Assembly (NCBI GenBank): GCA_016748015.1
Contig: JAAOMT010000664.1
Coordinates: forward strand, 242,786-306,785
Source: Geosiphon pyriformis
Lineage: Eukaryota; Glomeromycota; Glomeromycetes; Archaeosporales; Geosiphonaceae
DNA length: 64,000 bases
Direction of reading: 5' to 3'
The notes below the pieces were generated by a model that ran no database searches, had not been told where the DNA came from, and saw only the letters and a program-made list of their open reading frames with translations. Position numbers and translations under genes: made by a program. The stretch's first letter is position 1; the number at the start of each line of letters is the position of its first letter. Positions 60,330 through 64,000 of the stretch are shown in pieces.

Positions 60330-61420
60330 AAGGAGACAATACTGTTCAACATGCACTCAGATCCAACTGCAGGACATTTTCATAAAGAAGCAACCATGGA
60401 AAGAACCAGAAAGAGATATTATTGGCCATCAATATATCCAGACATCATTCAATATGTGCAAAATTGTGATACTTGTCAAAAAAGAGGAGGAACAAGACCT
60501 AGCAAACCATTGAGACCAATCAAAATAGGACAATTATTTGACTGCATTGAAATTGATTTAGTTAGACCATTGACAATTACCAGCAGAAGCAACAGATATA
60601 TTGCAGTAGCCATAGACTATCTTACTAAATGGCCAGAAGCCAAAGCAATTCAAAGAGCAGATGCAAAATTCATTGCTGAATTTGTCTATTAAGATCTAAT
60701 TTGTCGACATGGATGTCTAAAAGAACTATTATCAGACCAAAGAATTCATTTTGTGAATAGAACATTAGCAGAACTAAGCCAAAGATTCAGAATTAAGAAA
60801 CCACTATCATTATCATATCATTCACAAACCAATGGATTAGTTGAAAAATTTAATAGAACATTGTGTGAAGCAATAGTAAAACTCAGCCAAGAAAACCAGA
60901 ACAAATAGGATTTGTTCATACCATCAGTATTATTTGCTTATCAGACAATGAAACAAAACACCACACAAGCAACACTATTTGAATTGATATACGGTAGAAC
61001 AGCAATATTACCAGTTGAGATAGAGATTAACACATATCCAACTGAACCAATAACAGAAGAAAATTTCCAAGAAACATTGTTAAGAAGAACATATGACTTA
61101 ATGGAAACATTGGAAAACAAATAAAAAAGAGCAGCTGATAACATACAAAAGTCACAAGAAAAACAGAAAGAAAGACATAATAATCAACTACCAGACAAAC
61201 CAGTTGAATTCAAGATTGAAGACAAAGTACTCTTATATTGTACCAAAGCGGAAAAACAATGGAGTGGAAAATTTGACCCCAAATGAGATGAACCATTTTA
61301 CATAGAAGAAATTCTAGGGAATAGAGCTTACAAATTAAGACTGAATAACAAAATCTTAACCAAAGCAGCACATGGAAATCAACTGAAACTATACCACAAC
61401 ATTACACTACCATCCACCAG
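60330..61420 (+). pseudogene. Integrase of C, DDE residues kept
   Basis: HFHKEATMERTRKRYYWPS and CDTCQKRGG form the zinc region. The core has CIEIDLVRPL, LLSDQRIHF and TNGLVEKFNRTLCEAI, so all three catalytic acidic residues are present. The C-terminal part has FKIEDKVLLY and DPK, stop, DEPFYIEEIL, a GPF-like motif. TAA, TAG and TGA stops still break the frame. Confidence 0.87.
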
Positions 61421-62205
61421 TAATATTCTATAATTAGAAATACAGAAGATACTAATCCAACCAAAGAAGATTCCATGAGATCTGGAACCAATCATCATTA
61501 TTGACAACAACATGTTAAATTAATTCATCAAAAGAATATATAAAGACATAGTAGATATAACAAGAAATATCAGAAAAATGAAAATTATAGACAACATCTA
61601 CTCACTAGCACAACAACTCTTTTAATTAATTCAACACCAAGAGATGGAAATTACAATTAATCAACAAACCATCTGATATCAAAACACTAAAAAGACATCA
61701 CCACATAGAACACAGAAAAAAACAGAAAATACCATTGACAAAATGATTGCAAAAGTAAAATTAGCAATAAAAGAGTTGACAAAAGAGTCACTATACCAAG
61801 AATTGACTAAAAAAACTTGGAATTAGTAGATACAACAATTTCCAAGAAACTATTGTTATTTTTACTTGGGACAACATGTAAATATCTAGAATCTATATAC
61901 GGATAAAACAAAGCAATTATTTGACACAAAAATACTACAACAATTAGAACATTTTGTGGGAAAGAACAACTTATCTATACAGGCCTGAGCTATATACTGA
62001 ATACATACAGCATTTCAGAATCGACCAGAAATCTTACTCAACAAAACAATGGATACAGTTACCAGTAATTAATTAGGAAAGATCACCAATGCTCAATTTG
62101 AAGAATTACAGACTCAAATAACACAAGTAATTCTCGAAAATGAAATTTAGGAAATACTTCAAGAAGGGAAATTAACAGAGTTAGATTTCAATAGAGCTCA
62201 ATATT
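61421..62205 (+). pseudogene. C-terminal tail region after integrase (C)
   Basis: Equivalent to the tails of B1 and B2: IYSLAQQLF, then INQQTIWYQN-type text (Trp codon now TGA), ending LDFNRAQY before the polypurine tract. Function not recognised. Confidence 0.45.
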
Positions 62206-62220
62206 AAAAGGAGGGAATAA
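62206..62220 (+). other. Polypurine tract of C
   Basis: AAAAGGAGGGAATAA immediately before the LTR start TGTTACTC. Confidence 0.8.
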
Positions 62221-63073
62221 TGTTACTCATAGAAATATAGGGAATATATATTAGCATAGTTATTAACCAATCAGAAGTAGACATAGTAAAATGTGGAATT
62301 CTAGGATTCTTCTCAAGAATTGTAGGATTCCAGGAATTACAGGATTCTCACAAGGAATTGCAGAATTCCAGAATTCCAGAATTCTTCTCAAAAAAATTGC
62401 AGGATTCCTGTTGTAAAGAATTGAGAAATTGAGAAATCTCAATTATGTATATATAGCAGTAGAATTAGAAGCTAAAAAGACAGATCTTTCAGTTTAGATT
62501 TCATCTAGACAACTTTCCAAACCACAAATAAATAACTGTTTGTTATCTCAAACCTGCTGCCACTATCAATACTTCGTGTTAATAATAATTGATACTTAAC
62601 TACACTGGAACAATAACTCTTGATCATGGCTATTGATAAAATACTAACTTGCAAATTGCCTTGGCTTATTTCTTTTCTTTCTTTATTTTCTTTTCTTTTT
62701 TTTATTTCTTGCTTTAATTTTATTGTTGTTTACTAACTCTATTGAAGATTAATGCATGGGGTATTGACGTCAGAATAAACGTGACTGGTAAAAGACCCAG
62801 AAATAAAGGTAGAACACTCGATTAAGAATAGCTTACCAGGAAGAATACCAGCCATCAAGCTGAGAAAAAAATTGACAAAACTGTGGTTTCAGGAAGCTAT
62901 AGATAAAACTATTATCATTGAATCTCTGTTCATTATACAAAGAACTCAACCAACCCTTCAGATACAAACTTGTCAGACACAAACCTTCAGATCACTATTG
63001 ACTACAACTAGATTTGAGCATCAAGTTATGGGTTTGTTATCTAATCCAACACCAGAAATAATCACCTGTAACA
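62221..63073 (+). repeat. 3' LTR of C (853 bp)
   Basis: Starts TGTTACTCAT, ends ACCTGTAACA, keeping the terminal CA that the 5' LTR has lost. Confidence 0.93.
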
Positions 63074-63077
63074 ACAC
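63074..63077 (+). repeat. Target site duplication of C, right (ACAC)
   Basis: Partner of 52901-52904. Confidence 0.85.
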
Positions 63078-63129
63078 CAAATTATAATTTTGTTATTTAA
63101 TTAAAGACCCCAAATAATCACCTGTAATA
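63078..63129 (+). repeat. 3' LTR of B1, last 52 bp
   Basis: CAAATTATAATTTTGTTATT and the rest match the end of the B1 5' LTR (25571-25623). Ends CACCTGTAATA (CA to TA). Confidence 0.85.
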
Positions 63130-63133
63130 CTGT
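63130..63133 (+). repeat. Target site duplication of B1, right (CTGT)
   Basis: Partner of 24754-24757. Confidence 0.85.
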
Positions 63134-63690
63134 TTATTCTTTGCTATTTTGTATACTACTTCTTTATATCTGTTAAATATAAGTTTATATACTGTGGTTT
63201 TCAAAAGTTTTGTGCTGAAAAAATGGTTTTTGAAAATAATTGAAGTCTTAAAAAATAGAAAAAAGACTGTTTTAACTATAGTAAATTTTATAAAACATTT
63301 AGTTAAATTGTATTATTTAAAAATTTGGCTTGTTAAATTAAAGTATAGAGCAAATATAAAAAAAACTAAATTGATTAAATATAATAACTTGGTGTTTAGT
63401 TTGTCATATAAAATAGTAAGTAGACTTTTAAACAGTATTGTGTATATATTAAATATAATTGAATTTTTTGTAATTAATTTTGGTAAATACAGACTGTGTT
63501 TTTTTTCTCAAATTTAAGTAATAAAATCAGAATTTATATAAATGTATAATATAATCTTGTTTGGCTTAAATAATTAGTCATATATAATAAAAGCATAAAT
63601 TGTATTTAATTTAGACTTTTTAGTTTGATTTTATATATTAAATAGCAGTTAAAATTTACTTATAAATAAAATAAAATAAAAAATTTAGTT
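63134..63690 (+). mobile_element. LINE2, 3' part
   Basis: Continues the LINE2 text of 24757. FCAEKMVFENN-type text, KYNNLVFSLSYKIVSRLLN and INFGKYRLCFFSQI match LINE1 (minus 2764-3180; VSGLSYSVFSILSN, VSFGHCKPCHFFSGL). The 3' region around 63541-63600 also matches LINE1 and the desert at 22405-22480. Confidence 0.82.
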
Positions 63691-64000
63691 TTATAAATAT
63701 TTTAGTTGCTATTTTTTTCAAAAAATAACAAAAAAATTTAAAAATTTAAAAATAATTTATATTGTTAACAAAAAACAACATATTAATATAATTTTATATC
63801 TTATATTAATACTTTTAAAATTTAATATTAAGTATTAATTGTATTTTTTAGCAAATATTTATTCAATAATCTTCAAGATTAAAAGTTTATACAACTTAAA
63901 TATATAAATACTAACAAGTAATTTTTTATTTACAAATATTTAAATATTTGAAAAAATCAAAAAAACAAATAAATAATATTAAAAAATTGAATATTTAAAA
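63691..64000. other. A/T-rich end of the window
   Basis: Nearly all A and T, no gene. Probably decayed transposon sequence like the deserts to the left. Confidence 0.5.

Larger units (their letters stand above)
52905..63073 (+). mobile_element. Element C: youngest-looking full family B retrotransposon (10169 bp)
   Basis: Both LTRs are 853 bp. Gag, knuckle, protease, Cys-rich modules, dUTPase, RT, RNase H, integrase and tail are all present. It keeps RT YLDD and the integrase DDE residues, so it is the best preserved B copy, but it still has many stops, a 2-bp deletion near 56950 and a frame change between RNase H and integrase. Its U3 differs from B1 and B2. Confidence 0.92.
24758..63129 (+). 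mobile_element. Element B1: family B Ty3/gypsy-like retrotransposon, host of three nested elements
   Basis: B1 spans 38.4 kb because it contains A (27017-34717), B2 (37627-48216) and C (52905-63073). Without these and their duplicated 4-bp sites it is about 9.9 kb. The order is LTR, PBS, gag, CCHC knuckle, protease, Cys-rich modules, acidic linker, dUTPase, RT, RNase H, integrase, tail, polypurine tract, LTR. It is flanked by CTGT repeats and is the oldest element of the nest. Stops are frequent in all domains. Confidence 0.9.

Overview
The window looks like nuclear DNA of a filamentous fungus, most likely an arbuscular mycorrhizal fungus (Glomeromycotina). The evidence is short spliceosomal introns (mostly 73-200 nt, GT-AG), very A/T-rich sequence, a low gene count, many retroelements, and a LINE whose protein text resembles, from memory, LINEs common in Rhizophagus and Gigaspora assemblies. 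The genus cannot be fixed from the sequence. No tRNA, rRNA, CRISPR array or bacterial-type operon was found.

Layout. 1-2512 is the 3' end of a Ty3/gypsy-like element (family A, copy A0). About 2620-9395 is a decayed LINE on the minus strand (LINE1). 9396-10980 is almost pure A/T. 10981-19750 is a gene island with two intact host genes, both on the minus strand: a 7-exon RhoGAP gene (11966-14849, 784 aa) and a 4-exon Sip5-like RING protein gene (16692-18975, 559 aa). 19751-23186 is a second A/T desert made at least partly of decayed LINE sequence.

From about 23187 to 63690 there is one LINE copy (LINE2, plus strand) split by a 38.4-kb nest of LTR retrotransposons. Element B1 (24758-63129, TSD CTGT/CTGT) sits in the LINE. 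Three younger elements sit inside B1: A (27017-34717, TSD GTAT/ATAT) in its gag, B2 (37627-48216, minus strand, TSD CCAG/CCAA) at the end of its dUTPase, and C (52905-63073, TSD ACAC/ACAC) in its 3' LTR. Once these are removed, B1 and the LINE read through continuously.

Two element families are present. Family A has a gag-pol junction with a textbook -1 frameshift signal (TTTAAAC plus a stem-loop 8 nt downstream) and an extra ORF after integrase that runs into the 3' LTR. Family B (B1, B2, C) encodes gag, protease, two Cys-rich modules, a dUTPase, RT, RNase H, integrase and a C-terminal tail. All copies are broken, mainly by C:G to T:A changes that make stops (CAA to TAA, TGG to TAG or TGA) and hit catalytic residues. 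Families A and B share the same apparent primer binding site and a Cys-x2-Cys module upstream of RT, so they are probably related lineages.

The host genes have ordinary cellular roles (Rho GTPase regulation; a Sip5/RING protein). Their intact exons contrast sharply with the decayed flanks. Nothing in the window suggests that the host genes work with the transposons.
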